DNA of 64,000 nucleotides from Pseudomonadota bacterium (GCA_038533575.1 JBCAYL010000002.1:1-64000); one strand, 5' to 3'. Counted from the first letter of the stretch, positions 1-9,013 are shown. Translations and numbers: made by a program. The notes: generated by a model from the letters alone, not told the origin.

Positions 1-1282
1 GCTCGATCAGCTCGTGGCCGAGGGGATCCTCAAGTTGCTGGCCAAGTTGCAGGATGAGCTCAAGCTCGATCTGGTCGAGCAACTCCTCGACGCGCTTGCG
101 CCGTGCCGCACCCTTCAGACCGAGATAGAATTCCACCGGCCGCCCGATGATCTCTCCGATCGTCTTGCGCGGGTTGAGGGCCGTGTCGGCCATCTGGTAG
201 ATCATCTGCGCCTGGCGAAGCTGGTCCTTGCCGCGCTTGCGGTAATCGGCGGGCATGGGCGCGCCGTCGAACTCGATGACGCCGGATTTCGGCGGCAGAA
301 GGCCGGTGATGCAGCGCGCGGTCGTGGATTTGCCGGAGCCCGATTCGCCCACCACGGCCACCGTGCGGCCCTCGTGGATGTCGAAGCTCACATCGTGGAG
401 CACCGTGACCGTGCCATAGGCCGCCGTCACGTTCTGGACCGAGATGACCGGCGTCGCATCGGCCGCCGGCGCGGGCTTTTGCGGGCGCTGGAAGCTGCGG
501 ACGGCCCAGAGCGACTTCGTGTAGTCCTCCTTGGGCGCGCTGAGCATGGTGCGCGTATCAGCCTCCTCGACCTCGTCGCCCTTGAGCAGAACTTTGATCT
601 TGTCGGCCATCTGCGCCACCACGGCCAGATCGTGGGTGATGTAGATTGCGGCCGTGTCGAACTGCTCCACGATGTCGCGAATGGAGGCCAGCACCTCGAT
701 CTGCGTGGTCACGTCGAGCGCCGTCGTGGGCTCGTCGAAGATGATGAGATCGGGCCGGCAGGACATGGCCATGGCCGTCATCGCGCGCTGCAGCTGCCCG
801 CCCGAGACCTGGTGCGGATAGCGAAAGCCGATCTCGTCCGGGTTGGGAAGCCGGAGCTTGCGATAGAGCTCCATCCCGTCCTTCTCGCTCTCGGATTTCG
901 ACATCACGCGGTGCTGCGTGGGGCCCTCAGTATGCTGGTCGAGGATCCGGTGCGCCGGGTTGAACGACGCCGCCGCCGACTGCGCCACGTAGGCAATGCG
1001 CTTGCCGAGGAGGGCGCGCTTCTTCGCGGCGGAGGCGGTGACGAGATCGATCCCGTCGAATTCCACGGTGCCGCCGGAAATGCGGCAACCGTCTCGCGTG
1101 AAGCCCATGGAGGCGAGGCCCACTGTGGATTTCCCCGCGCCCGATTCGCCGATGAGGCCGAGCACCTCGCCCTTGTTGAGGTCGAGATCGACGCCGTTGA
1201 CGATCTGCGTCCAGGTCTCGTCGGAGCGGCCCTCGATGGTGAGGCCGCGGACCTTCAGCAGCTGTTCGTTGGATTGCGCCAC
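1..1282 (-). CDS. Dipeptide/oligopeptide-type ABC importer ATPase, two fused nucleotide-binding domains (3' end outside window)
   Basis: This is the cytoplasmic ATP-hydrolysing subunit of a Dpp/Opp-family importer, with both ATPase domains in one chain (DppD-DppF fusion, like YejF or GsiA). About 427 residues are visible. Walker A GESGAGKS lies near residue 45, followed by signature VSGGQLQR and Walker [13 protein letters not shown]; a second Walker A GESGSGKS begins near residue 312. I chose the GTG start at 1282, three bases after the permease stop at 1286, because no upstream room remains. It is the third gene of the operon dppB-dppC-ATPase. The substrate cannot be read from the ATPase. 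The second signature and Walker B lie beyond base 1. Confidence 0.9.
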   Translation of the reverse strand, partial: MAQSNEQLLKVRGLTIEGRSDETWTQIVNGVDLDLNKGEVLGLIGESGAGKSTVGLASMGFTRDGCRISGGTVEFDGIDLVTASAAKKRALLGKRIAYVAQSAAASFNPAHRILDQHTEGPTQHRVMSKSESEKDGMELYRKLRLPNPDEIGFRYPHQVSGGQLQRAMTAMAMSCRPDLIIFDEPTTALDVTTQIEVLASIRDIVEQFDTAAIYITHDLAVVAQMADKIKVLLKGDEVEEADTRTMLSAPKEDYTKSLWAVRSFQRPQKPAPAADATPVISVQNVTAAYGTVTVLHDVSFDIHEGRTVAVVGESGSGKSTTARCITGLLPPKSGVIEFDGAPMPADYRKRGKDQLRQAQMIYQMADTALNPRKTIGEIIGRPVEFYLGLKGAARRKRVEELLDQIELELILQLGQQLEDPLGHELIE

Positions 1283-1285
1283 CGG

Positions 1286-2485
1286 CTACTCCTTCAGCCC
1301 CGAAGACTTGTAGAGCATCCAGTCCACCACGAAGTTCACCGCCACCGTCAGGAGCGCAATGGCGCCCGCGGCGAGGAGCGGCGCCGTGGCCACCTGCGGC
1401 GCGAAGGCCGCGAAGTTGATGAACTGTGCGAGATCGCGGACCATCGTGCCCCAGTCCGCCAGCGGCGGCTGGATGCCCACGCCAAGGAAGCTCAGCGAGG
1501 CGATGGTGAGAAAGACAAAGCAGAAGCGCAGCCCAAATTCGGCCAATAGCGGCGCCGTGGCATTAGGAAGGATCTCCTTGAAGATCAGGTAGCTCAGCCC
1601 CTCGCCCCGAAGCTTGGCCGCCTCGATATAGTCCATCACCACGATGTTGAGCCCCACCGCCCGCGCCAGACGGAAGACGCGCGTAGAATCGATCACCGCG
1701 ATGATGATGACCATAAAATACGTCCGGTTGATGCCGAACTCGTTGGCCCAGACCGTGGCAATCGTCATCAGGAGCAGCGCGAAGATCAGCGCCGGGATCG
1801 CCATGAGGACATCCACCGCGCGGCTGATCACCTGGTCGAGCCAGCCTTGCAGCACTGCCGCGAGGAACCCGAGCGAGCCCCCGATGAAGAACGCCAGCAG
1901 CGTCGTCACGAAGGCGATGCCCACCGTGTTCTGCGCGCCGTAGATGAGACGAGAAAGGATATCGCGCCCGATCTGGTCGGTGCCGAGGGGGAATTCCGGA
2001 TCGCCGCCCACGGCCGGGTTGCCCCCGGGCACGACATTGGCGCTGGCGAGCACCTCCTCCTGCCCGTAGGGAGCGATCACGCCCGCGAAGATCGACACGA
2101 TGGCGTAGATCAGGATCATCAGGATCCCGAAGGCCGCCGTCACAGGCATGGTCCGAAAGAGCTTCTTGGTGCCTTCTGTGCCTACGTGCCGCCCGAGAAG
2201 CCGGAAAAGCCACGCCGCCACCGCGAAGATCACGAAGCCATGGACGGCGTTGCGAAAGAAGAAATAGCTGTCCACCGGCGTCCGCTCCGCCGTGAGCGCG
2301 AGGTAGTAGGTGTAAAGCAGGTAGAGGATGATCAGCGCGCCGATCACGTAGCCCCACGCCACGCTCAGACCCATGTCGCGCCAGCGTGGCGCGTTGCCCG
2401 TCACTTGCTGCGCCGCCAGCCGCCCGGCCCAGGCCAGCGGGATCGCGGCCAGCATGACCGCGATGATCAGAAGCCAGCCGCTCAT
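1286..2485 (-). CDS. ABC importer permease, DppC/OppC type, with an extended N-terminal membrane region
   Basis: Inner-membrane permease subunit of the same importer, 399 residues. The C-terminal two thirds match the binding-protein-dependent permease fold: GTDQIGRDILSRLIYG precedes the core, and the EAAKLRGEG coupling segment near residue 290 contacts the ATPase. The family is usually about 280-300 residues. Here roughly 110 extra N-terminal residues add about three hydrophobic segments (for example LLIIAVMLAAIPLAWA and VIGALIILYLLYTYYLAL) before the usual first segment. The ATG overlaps the stop of the upstream permease by 4 bases (ATGA), so translation is probably coupled. Function class is certain, transported substrate is not. 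Confidence 0.93.
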   Translation of the reverse strand: MSGWLLIIAVMLAAIPLAWAGRLAAQQVTGNAPRWRDMGLSVAWGYVIGALIILYLLYTYYLALTAERTPVDSYFFFRNAVHGFVIFAVAAWLFRLLGRHVGTEGTKKLFRTMPVTAAFGILMILIYAIVSIFAGVIAPYGQEEVLASANVVPGGNPAVGGDPEFPLGTDQIGRDILSRLIYGAQNTVGIAFVTTLLAFFIGGSLGFLAAVLQGWLDQVISRAVDVLMAIPALIFALLLMTIATVWANEFGINRTYFMVIIIAVIDSTRVFRLARAVGLNIVVMDYIEAAKLRGEGLSYLIFKEILPNATAPLLAEFGLRFCFVFLTIASLSFLGVGIQPPLADWGTMVRDLAQFINFAAFAPQVATAPLLAAGAIALLTVAVNFVVDWMLYKSSGLKE

Positions 2486-3480
2486 TTCGGGTGCCTCAGT
2501 CGTGGATTGGAGATGATGCTCAGGATGTCGGCCATCAGGTTGAGCAGGATGTACGCCGCCGCGAAGATGAGGCAGCAGGCCTGCACCACAGGGATGTCCC
2601 GGTTCTTCACGCTATCGACGAAGAGCTGCCCGATGCCGGGATAGACAAAGACGACCTCGACGACCACGACGCCCGTGATCAGGTAGGCGAGGTTAAGCGC
2701 GATCACGTTGATGATAGGCGCCAGCGCATTGGGAAGCGCATGGCGCACGATCACCCGCATGGGCCGCATCCCCTTGAGCCGCGCCATCTCGATATAGGGC
2801 GAGGCGAGCAGGTTGATGATCGCGGCCCGCGTCATGCGCATCATGTGCGCGGTCACCACGAGCGTCAGCGTGAGAGCGGGCAGAAGCGTCGCGTTGAGCC
2901 GCTGCCCGAAGGTCATGTCCGTGTTCACCACCGAAAGCGAGGGCAGCATCGGGTTCATCACCGCGAGGACGAGGATGAGCACGTAGGCGAGGAAGAATTC
3001 TGGCGAGGAGATCGACGTCAGCGTGGAGATGTTGGCCACGCGGTCGAAGATCGAATTCCGGAAGAGCGCCGCGAGCACCCCGATCGTGAGTGAGAGCGGC
3101 ACCGCGATGGCAGCCGTCACGCCCGCGAGGAACATGGTGTTCTGGAAGCGGGGGCCGAGCATCTCGGCCACGGTGCCCAGGCCGGTGCCCGCCGCGCCGC
3201 CTGCGAATTCGGCGAACTGCGCCTGGCTATAGGCCGTGCCGAAATCGAGCCGCACGGCATCCACGAGCCACGTCAGGTAGCGCTCGAGATAGGGTCTGTT
3301 CAGGCCCAGATCTTCGCGAAACGCCGTCACCGCCTCCGGCGTCGCGCCCTGGCCGAGAATGGCCTGAGCGAAATCCCCCGGAAGGGCATTCACCGACACG
3401 AAGATGACGATTGAAACGACAAACAGCGTCAGCACCCCGAGTGCCAATCGCTGCAGGATGATGGTTCCTACAGACCCCAA
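2482..3480 (-). CDS. ABC importer permease, DppB/OppB type
   Basis: First visible gene of the importer operon and partner of the DppC-type permease in the inner membrane. It has 332 residues, normal for the family. The N-terminal segment QRLALGVLTLFVVSIVIF is followed by NALPGDFAQAILG, typical of DppB proteins, and the EMARLKGM coupling loop lies near residue 232. The start is TTG at 3480; no better ATG or GTG precedes the first membrane segment, and GGGA lies a few bases upstream. No periplasmic binding-protein gene lies upstream: the next gene is a peptidase. The binding protein must be encoded past base 1 or elsewhere. Confidence 0.92.
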   Translation of the reverse strand: MGSVGTIILQRLALGVLTLFVVSIVIFVSVNALPGDFAQAILGQGATPEAVTAFREDLGLNRPYLERYLTWLVDAVRLDFGTAYSQAQFAEFAGGAAGTGLGTVAEMLGPRFQNTMFLAGVTAAIAVPLSLTIGVLAALFRNSIFDRVANISTLTSISSPEFFLAYVLILVLAVMNPMLPSLSVVNTDMTFGQRLNATLLPALTLTLVVTAHMMRMTRAAIINLLASPYIEMARLKGMRPMRVIVRHALPNALAPIINVIALNLAYLITGVVVVEVVFVYPGIGQLFVDSVKNRDIPVVQACCLIFAAAYILLNLMADILSIISNPRLRHPK

Positions 3481-3501
3481 ATCCCAGATTTTCCCTGCGA
3501 A

Positions 3502-3544
3502 TTATTGTTGGCGCCAACGATAACGGCTGCGAGGCGTCTGTAAA
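3502..3544 (-). promoter_or_regulatory. Candidate promoter with an overlapping LacI-type operator palindrome
   Basis: Bases 3502-3523 form a 22-base palindrome with one mismatched pair. Its perfect core GTTGGCGCCAAC is at 3507-3518 and its arms are TTAT and ATAA. LacI-family operators in alphaproteobacteria commonly have this layout with a central GCGC. On the minus strand a possible -35 TTTACA (3539-3544) and -10 TATCGT (3517-3522) are 16 bases apart, so the palindrome covers the -10. It ends 22 bases before the permease start. A repressor bound here would block the importer operon. The regulator gene is not in the window. Confidence 0.45.
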
Positions 3545-3576
3545 GCACTCTGTGAGAGCCGGGCAGGCAGGCAGGC

Positions 3577-4569
3577 TCAGAGCTCCAGCGCCTCCGGAGA
3601 CAGCGCGTAGCGATCCATCACCTGCACGAGCGCCGCCGAGATCCCGGGCTCCGAGAGCGCGTGCCCCGCGCGCGGGATCATCTGGAGCTTGCCCTTGGGC
3701 CAGGCCGCCGCGAGCGCATGGGCCGCGCTTGGCGGGCAGATCATATCATAGCGTCCCTGCACGATGTGGCCGGGGATGTGGACCAGCTTGTCCATCCGGT
3801 TGAGGATCTGCTGGTCCTCGCTCAGGAAGCCCAGGTTCTTGAAGTAATGATTTTCCAGCCGGGCAAAGGCGCGGGCATATTCCGCGGGGCTTTCACCCGT
3901 GGCGCCATCCGAGGCCATGGAGGCCAGCGCATTTTCCCAGGCCGACCAGGCCCGGGCAAAGCGGGTCTCGAGCATGACATCGCCCGAGAAGAGCCGCCGG
4001 TTGTAGGCCTCGATGAAATCGTCGCGCTCATCCTCCGGGATGAGCCGGGTGAACTTCTCCCAGACATCCGGCCAGAATTTCCCCGCGCCGCCGCCGTAGA
4101 ACCAGTCGAGCTCCGCCTGCGTCATCAGGAAGACCCCGCGCAGCACGAGCGCCGCGGCGCGCACCGGGTGGGTTTGGGCGTAGATCAGCGAGAGCGTCGC
4201 GCCCCAGGAGCCGCCGAAGACGATCCAGCGATTGATGCCGAGTGTCTCCCGGATCAGCTCGATATCCTGCACGAGGTGCCACGTGGTATTGGCCTCCACG
4301 CTCGCATGGGGCCGCGAGCGCCCGCAGCCGCGCTGATCGAAGAGCACCACGCGATATTTGGATGGATCGAAATACCGCCGCATGGCGGGGCTGCACCCGC
4401 CGCCCGGCCCACCATGGAGGACGACAACGGGAATCCCGTCGGGCTTGCCGCATTGCTCGACATAGACACGGTGACCATCACCCACGTCCAGCACGCGCTG
4501 GTCGAAGGGGTCACGGGGCGGGTAGAGGTATTGCACCGCGCGCTTATGGCCTGCCTCTTTGTCCATCAT
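3577..4569 (-). CDS. pip: Proline iminopeptidase
   Basis: Cytoplasmic alpha/beta hydrolase (peptidase family S33) that removes N-terminal proline from peptides. Visible elements are the oxyanion loop [10 protein letters not shown], the nucleophile elbow GGSWGATL (Ser), the acid region GRYDMICPP (Asp) and the catalytic GHALSEP (His), all in the usual order. From the ATG at 4569 the protein has 330 residues, normal for the family; ATG 4566 is an equally possible start. The reading frame stays open up to 4674, but that part overlaps ubiG and resembles no family member. It is divergent from ubiG with about 60 bases between. A peptidase next to a Dpp-type importer could suggest peptide use, but they may be separate units. 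Confidence 0.93.
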   Translation of the reverse strand: MMDKEAGHKRAVQYLYPPRDPFDQRVLDVGDGHRVYVEQCGKPDGIPVVVLHGGPGGGCSPAMRRYFDPSKYRVVLFDQRGCGRSRPHASVEANTTWHLVQDIELIRETLGINRWIVFGGSWGATLSLIYAQTHPVRAAALVLRGVFLMTQAELDWFYGGGAGKFWPDVWEKFTRLIPEDERDDFIEAYNRRLFSGDVMLETRFARAWSAWENALASMASDGATGESPAEYARAFARLENHYFKNLGFLSEDQQILNRMDKLVHIPGHIVQGRYDMICPPSAAHALAAAWPKGKLQMIPRAGHALSEPGISAALVQVMDRYALSPEALEL

Positions 4570-4631
4570 CACCCTATATAGCGCGCAAAGGCCCGAAGGC
4601 CTGCACACCAAAGAGACGAACGGAGCACGGA

Positions 4632-5375
4632 ATGCAAGCGAGCCCCAGCACGGTCGATGCCGGAGAAATCGCAAAATTCGAGGCGATTGCCGCCGATTGG
4701 TGGGACCTCGAGGGCATGTTCAAGCCGCTGCACATGCTCAATCCAACGCGGCTCGACTACATTACCGGCCAGATCGCGGCGGAATACGGCCGGGATCTGA
4801 GGGAAGCGCGCCCCTTCGACGGGCTGCGCATTCTCGATATCGGCTGCGGTGGCGGGCTTCTCTGCGAGCCGATGGCGCGACTGGGGGCCGAGGTCGTGGG
4901 CGCGGACGCCGCTGAAAAGAACATCGCCGTGGCCCGCATCCATGCCGAGCAGACCGGGCTCGAGATCGATTACCGCCCCACCACTGCCGAGAGCCTCGCC
5001 GCGGCGGGCGAGGCCTTCGATGTCGTCCTCAACATGGAAGTCATCGAGCACGTGGCTGATCCGCAGGCCTTCCTCGATGCCTGCGCCGCCCTCGTGCGGC
5101 CCGGCGGGCTCCACCTCTGCTCGACGCTCAACAGGACGCGAAAGAGCTACGCGCTCGCGATCATCGGGGCCGAGCACATCATGAAGTGGCTACCCAAGGG
5201 CACCCATGACTGGAGCAAGTTCGTCACGCCCGAAGAGCTTTTCGAGATGCTGGAGGACGCGGGGCTCGCACCCGTGGACCGCACCGGTATGGTCTTCGAT
5301 CCCCTGCGCTGGAGCTGGTCGCTCTCGGCCACGGACCTCTCGGTGAACTACATCACGACGGCCCGGAAAGGCTGA
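4632..5375 (+). CDS. ubiG: Ubiquinone biosynthesis O-methyltransferase UbiG
   Basis: SAM-dependent methyltransferase that performs both O-methylation steps of ubiquinone synthesis at the membrane. SAM-binding motif [19 protein letters not shown] is followed by the acidic end [11 protein letters not shown], and the post-motif region reads [14 protein letters not shown], as in UbiG. The C-terminal [10 protein letters not shown] stretch is also characteristic. From ATG 4632 it has 247 residues, the usual size. The frame is open further upstream, but that DNA is the promoter side of pip. It converges on the marR-type gene with a 25-base gap. Confidence 0.95.
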   Translation: MQASPSTVDAGEIAKFEAIAADWWDLEGMFKPLHMLNPTRLDYITGQIAAEYGRDLREARPFDGLRILDIGCGGGLLCEPMARLGAEVVGADAAEKNIAVARIHAEQTGLEIDYRPTTAESLAAAGEAFDVVLNMEVIEHVADPQAFLDACAALVRPGGLHLCSTLNRTRKSYALAIIGAEHIMKWLPKGTHDWSKFVTPEELFEMLEDAGLAPVDRTGMVFDPLRWSWSLSATDLSVNYITTARKG

Positions 5376-5400
5376 AAAGCCGGATCGCCAAGCCCCTGAG

Positions 5401-5868
5401 CTAGGCGCGAGGCGCGACTGTCTCTTCCTCGGCTTCCGTGAGGCCGCGGCGCATCTCCCGCAGCACTGGCAGGAGCCTGCGCACTTCCTCGGTGCCAGCA
5501 TGGCCCACCGCCTCGCTGATGATGGGCCCGATGGCCGACATGGCGCTGTCGCGCGCCGCACGGCCCGCGGGGCTGATCGCCACCATCTTGCGCCGTGCAT
5601 CCTCCCAATCGGGGCGGATATGGACGAAACCCGCCCATTCGAGCCGCGCGAGCGTGTTCGTCATCGCGCCCCGCGTGACGTGGAATGTCTTGGCCAACTG
5701 CGCGGGCGTCCGCTCTCCTTGCGCGCGCGCCAGATGATTGAGAACGGAGAAGTGGCTGAGCTCCATCCCCTTGGGCAGCGCCTTCGTCACGCGGTTGCGC
5801 ACCATCTGGTCGATCACGAGGATCTCGGAGAAGACGGCCACGGGAAGCGGATCGGTCTTGGTCGACAT
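5401..5868 (-). CDS. MarR-family transcriptional regulator
   Basis: 155-residue winged-helix regulator. The recognition region TPAQLAKTFHVTRGAMTNTLARLEW (residues about 56-80) is the MarR helix-turn-helix, and DARRKMVAISPAGR is the wing with the usual DxRxK pattern. The N-terminal and C-terminal helices form the dimer interface in this family. It starts 9 bases after the nitrilase-type gene stop, so it is probably the last gene of comF-grxC-nitrilase-marR. The ligand and target promoters cannot be inferred. MarR proteins often regulate their own operon, but no operator was recognised here. Confidence 0.88.
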   Translation of the reverse strand: MSTKTDPLPVAVFSEILVIDQMVRNRVTKALPKGMELSHFSVLNHLARAQGERTPAQLAKTFHVTRGAMTNTLARLEWAGFVHIRPDWEDARRKMVAISPAGRAARDSAMSAIGPIISEAVGHAGTEEVRRLLPVLREMRRGLTEAEEETVAPRA

Positions 5869-5877
5869 GCACGTAGG

Positions 5878-6708
5878 CTAAGGCCCGTGGAACGTCCTGT
5901 CATGGGTGAGCGCCGCGATTTTACGACGCGCGGCGGCAACCTGCCCCAGGTCCAGATCGACGAAAGCGAGGCCGGGCGCCTCACCCATGTCGAGGAGCAC
6001 CTCGCCCCAGGGGGCTACCGCCAGGCCATGCCCGTGAGTGGCGCGGGGGCCGGATTTGCTCTCGCCATGCACGCCCGTCTGCGCAGGCGCGAGGACAAAC
6101 GCGCCCGTTTCGATGGCTCGCGCGCGCAATAACACCTCCCAATGGGCACGGCCCGTGGGCCGCGAAAACGCGGACGGGACCGTGAGGATATCCGCCCCCG
6201 CCTGCGCCAGTGCGCGGTAAAGATGGGGAAAGCGCAAATCATAGCAGATACTCAGCCCGACCTTGCCCCACGGCGTCTCGGGCAGAACGGCTTCCATGCC
6301 CGGGCGATAGGCGGCGCTCTCGGTGTAGGTTTCTTCCGCGCTGAGCGCGACGTCGAACATGTGGATCTTGTCGTAGCGCGCCTGCACCACGCCGACGGCG
6401 TCGATGAGGAAGGAGCGGTTCGCGAGGCGGCCTTCAGGATCGCCGGATTTCAGCGCGAGCGAGCCGATGAGGACCCAGAGCCCGTGTTCCGCCGCCGCCT
6501 CCTGCACCGCCCTCAGGGTCGGGTCGTCGGCCTCTTCGTGCAGAAGCGCATCCTGTTCGGCCCTTGGCGCGCCGAGGCAATTCGACACTTCGGGCGTGAG
6601 CAGCATATCCGCGCCGCCCGCCTTGGCCTCCGCCACCGCCGCCACCATCGCCGCGGTGTTGGCGGCGACATCGGGCGTCGAGGTCATCTGCAGAAGCGCG
6701 GCGCGCAT
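5878..6708 (-). CDS. Carbon-nitrogen hydrolase, Nit1/Nit2 type (likely deaminated glutathione amidase)
   Basis: 276-residue nitrilase-superfamily amidase. The catalytic triad is visible: Glu in LLTPEVSN, Lys in YDKIHMFDV and Cys in LSICYDLRFP. The DKIHMFDV and CYDLRFP contexts match the Nit1/Nit2/YafV-like branch, whose known activities are hydrolysis of deaminated glutathione or omega-amides. The start codon shares one base with the grxC stop (TGATG). Placement directly after a glutaredoxin fits a glutathione-related repair role, but this is inference. Other omega-amidase substrates are possible. Confidence 0.88.
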   Translation of the reverse strand: MRAALLQMTSTPDVAANTAAMVAAVAEAKAGGADMLLTPEVSNCLGAPRAEQDALLHEEADDPTLRAVQEAAAEHGLWVLIGSLALKSGDPEGRLANRSFLIDAVGVVQARYDKIHMFDVALSAEETYTESAAYRPGMEAVLPETPWGKVGLSICYDLRFPHLYRALAQAGADILTVPSAFSRPTGRAHWEVLLRARAIETGAFVLAPAQTGVHGESKSGPRATHGHGLAVAPWGEVLLDMGEAPGLAFVDLDLGQVAAARRKIAALTHDRTFHGP

Positions 6709-6965
6709 CAGCCCTTTAGCAGAGCGTCGAGCTTGCCCCGGGTCTCGAGGTCGTAGAGATCATCGCAGCCGCCCACATGGGTCTCGCCCACGAAGATCTG
6801 CGGCACCGTGCGCCCGCCATTGGCGCGCTGCATCATCTCCGCGCGCTTCTCAGGCTCACGGCCCACATCGATCTCGGTGAAGCTCACGCCCTTGGAGCTG
6901 AGCAGGCGCTTGGCGGAGTGGCAGAAGCCGCAAAGCTTCGTGGTGTAGATTTCGACGGGTTGCAT
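6708..6965 (-). CDS. grxC: Glutaredoxin 3
   Basis: 85-residue glutathione-dependent thiol oxidoreductase of the cytoplasm. Active-site Cys12 and Cys15 are in TTKLCGFCHSAK, the cis-proline loop is TVPQIFVG, and the glutathione-binding GGCDDLY follows. The active site reads CGFC where class I glutaredoxins usually have CPYC; dithiol chemistry should still work. An AGGAC ribosome-binding site lies shortly before the ATG. It follows comF by 32 bases and overlaps the nitrilase gene by one base, which indicates co-transcription. Confidence 0.95.
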   Translation of the reverse strand: MQPVEIYTTKLCGFCHSAKRLLSSKGVSFTEIDVGREPEKRAEMMQRANGGRTVPQIFVGETHVGGCDDLYDLETRGKLDALLKG

Positions 6966-6997
6966 GGGCAGAGTCCTTGTCCTCTTTGCCCCTGCAT

Positions 6998-7720
6998 CTA
7001 GAGCGCCCGCGCGGCCCGCGCTAGTGTCAGGACGTCCACCCGCCGCGCGCCGGCTTCGTGCGCGGCCTCGGCAGCCGCGGTTAGCGTGGCGCCGGAGGTC
7101 ATCACGTCATCAATCAGGAGCACGGCACGCCCCACCAGAGAGCGACCCTTCGAAGCCGGGCGGATCGCGTCGGCGAGGATCTCGTAGCGGCTCGCATAGC
7201 TCTGCTTGTGAAGCGCGCGCGTGCGCCGCACGCGGCGAAGCGCATCGAGCGAAGTGGGCCGCTCCACCTCTCGCCCCACGGCCCGCGCGAGAAGCGCGGC
7301 CTGATTGTAGCGGCGCTGGAGCAAGCGCGTCCAATGGAGCGGCACGGGGACAAGAACCGTATCCTCGAAGATCACATCGCACGCACGCCCCGCCATCCAG
7401 TGCCCCGCGGCGCGGAAGATGTCGGCCCGCTCCTGGCGCTTCAGCGTCATCACGAGTTGCCGCGCGCGCCCGTCATAGGCCAGCGCCGCGCGTCCCTTTT
7501 CCCAGGCGCGGGGCGCCTTCAGGCATTCATCGCAGAGCGCCACTTCGCCGGGCTCGCCGCCGGGAAGCGGTGCGGCGCAGCCGTCGCAGGTCACACCGTG
7601 AAGAAAAGGCGTGTCTCGCCAGCAGGCCCCGCAAAGCGCGAAATCGCGCTCCACGGCCGCGCCGCAGCCGATGCACTGCGACGGGTAGATGAGCTTGAGC
7701 GCGCGCTGGGCCAGAAGCAT
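6998..7720 (-). CDS. comF: ComF family phosphoribosyltransferase-like protein
   Basis: 240 residues from ATG 7720, which is preceded by a G-run. An alternative ATG at 7744 adds 8 residues. The N-terminus holds a zinc-ribbon set of Cys pairs (CIGCGA, CGAC, CDGC, CDEC) and the C-terminus the PRPP-binding loop VLLIDDVMTSGATLT. Both are typical of ComF/GntX proteins. In naturally competent bacteria ComF is needed for uptake or processing of single-stranded DNA, but many non-competent alphaproteobacteria carry it too. It heads the comF-grxC-nitrilase-marR operon. Confidence 0.93.
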   Translation of the reverse strand: MLLAQRALKLIYPSQCIGCGAAVERDFALCGACWRDTPFLHGVTCDGCAAPLPGGEPGEVALCDECLKAPRAWEKGRAALAYDGRARQLVMTLKRQERADIFRAAGHWMAGRACDVIFEDTVLVPVPLHWTRLLQRRYNQAALLARAVGREVERPTSLDALRRVRRTRALHKQSYASRYEILADAIRPASKGRSLVGRAVLLIDDVMTSGATLTAAAEAAHEAGARRVDVLTLARAARAL

Positions 7721-7739
7721 GCAGGACCCCCCGAGGGGC

Positions 7740-7758
7740 ACCATGGCGGCGCCATGGT
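7740..7758. promoter_or_regulatory. 19-base perfect inverted repeat upstream of comF
   Basis: The half-sites ACCATGGCG and CGCCATGGT are separated by one G and lie 19-38 bases upstream of the preferred comF start. The symmetry is that of a dimeric regulator site or a short hairpin. No regulator family is recognised from the sequence. If comF instead starts at 7744, the repeat would overlap its first codon. Confidence 0.35.
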
Positions 7759-7778
7759 TAACGAAGCCTTACCGCCTC

Positions 7779-7790
7779 GGAGAATTCTCC
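7779..7790. promoter_or_regulatory. 12-base palindrome in the comF-hemH divergent gap
   Basis: GGAGAATTCTCC is a perfect palindrome midway between two divergent genes. It is about 120 bases from the hemH start and 60 bases from the comF start. It could be an operator, or a chance occurrence; a palindrome this long is only mildly surprising in a single gap. No core promoter could be assigned around it. Confidence 0.25.
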
Positions 7791-7911
7791 CGTTGCGACA
7801 GGGCGATGCCGCCCTAGATTTTTATGCTATGCTGCGGCAATTACGGCAGCGCCATCCATTGACCCGCGGAGCGGTCCAGATACGTCCGCCTAGATCAAGC
7901 GACAGCGAAAG

Positions 7912-8985
7912 ATGAAAATGTTCGACGCCAAAGCGCAAGACGACGTAGCCCGCTGCCCCGTCCACGCGCCCGCAGACCACCCGCTCGTGAAGCCCGCGAA
8001 GGTCGGCATCTTGCTGGCCAATCTCGGCACGCCGGACAATTACGATTACTGGTCCATGCGCCGCTACCTGGGCGAGTTTCTCAGCGACAAGCGCGTCATC
8101 GACTACAGCCCCTGGATCTGGCAGCCCCTCCTGCAGCTCGTGATCCTGACGAAGCGGCCTTTCTCCTCGGGCGAGGCCTATAAATCGATCTGGAACGAAG
8201 AGCAGGGCGAAAGCCCGCTCATGACGATCACCAAGGACCAAACCGCCAAGATCAAGGCGGAGATGGAAGCGGAGTATGGCGGCCAGGTGATGGTCGATTT
8301 CTGCATGCGCTACGGCAATCCCTCCACCAAGTCGAAGGTGCGCGAGATGGTGGAAGCGGGCTGTCAGAAGATCCTCTTCTTCCCGCTCTACCCGCATTAC
8401 GCTGGCGCCACATCGGCCACCGCCTGCGATCAGTTCTTCCGCGTGCTCATGCAGGAGAAATGGCAGCCCATCGCGCGGGTGGTGGAGCCCTATTACGAGC
8501 ACCCGATGTATATCGACGCGCTCGCGCAATCCATCGAACGCGCCCATGCCAAGATGGAGACGCGGCCCGATATCCTCGTCTGCTCCTATCATGGGGTGCC
8601 GAAGCGCTACCTCATGGAGGGCGATCCTTACCACTGCCAGTGCCAAAAGACGACGCGCCTCCTCAAGGAGCGGCTCGGTTGGGATGACACCGATATCGTG
8701 ACCACGTTCCAGAGCCGCTTCGGCCCCGAGGAATGGCTTAAGCCTTACACGGTCGAGGAGGTCGCGCGGCTGGCGGAGCAAGGCAAGAAGAACATCGCCG
8801 TCTGCGCGCCGGCCTTCTCAGCGGACTGCATCGAGACGCTCGAGGAGATCAACGAGGAGATCGCGGAGAGCTTTGAGGAAGCGGGGGGTGAGCACTTCAC
8901 CTACATCCCCTGCCTCAACGACGACGCCGCCCACATTTCCGCGCTGAGCGAGATCATCCGCACCAACTTGAAGGGCTGGGTCTAG
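7912..8985 (+). CDS. hemH: Ferrochelatase
   Basis: Inserts Fe(II) into protoporphyrin IX, the last step of heme synthesis. It has 357 residues. The N-terminal ILLANLGTPDN, the SPLMTITKDQ region, the catalytic His segment CSYHGVPKRY, the DPYHCQCQKT segment and the metal-side CAPAFSADCIETLEE (Glu) are all family hallmarks. The about 30-residue N-terminal lead before the conserved core is common in alphaproteobacteria. ATG 7912 or the in-frame ATG 7918 may be used. It is divergent from comF and followed by a strong hairpin terminator shared with the small gene downstream. Confidence 0.96.
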   Translation: MKMFDAKAQDDVARCPVHAPADHPLVKPAKVGILLANLGTPDNYDYWSMRRYLGEFLSDKRVIDYSPWIWQPLLQLVILTKRPFSSGEAYKSIWNEEQGESPLMTITKDQTAKIKAEMEAEYGGQVMVDFCMRYGNPSTKSKVREMVEAGCQKILFFPLYPHYAGATSATACDQFFRVLMQEKWQPIARVVEPYYEHPMYIDALAQSIERAHAKMETRPDILVCSYHGVPKRYLMEGDPYHCQCQKTTRLLKERLGWDDTDIVTTFQSRFGPEEWLKPYTVEEVARLAEQGKKNIAVCAPAFSADCIETLEEINEEIAESFEEAGGEHFTYIPCLNDDAAHISALSEIIRTNLKGWV

Positions 8986-9013
8986 CGCCAGCTATAGAGC
9001 GCCGGGCATGGGC

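Noticed and set aside
14-1549. Long open reading frame on the plus strand
   Set aside because: It is the antisense shadow of the ABC ATPase and permease, is rich in His, Arg and Asp, and has no recognisable motif.
7822-8781. 319-codon minus-strand frame
   Set aside because: Antisense to hemH, whose catalytic motifs are clear.
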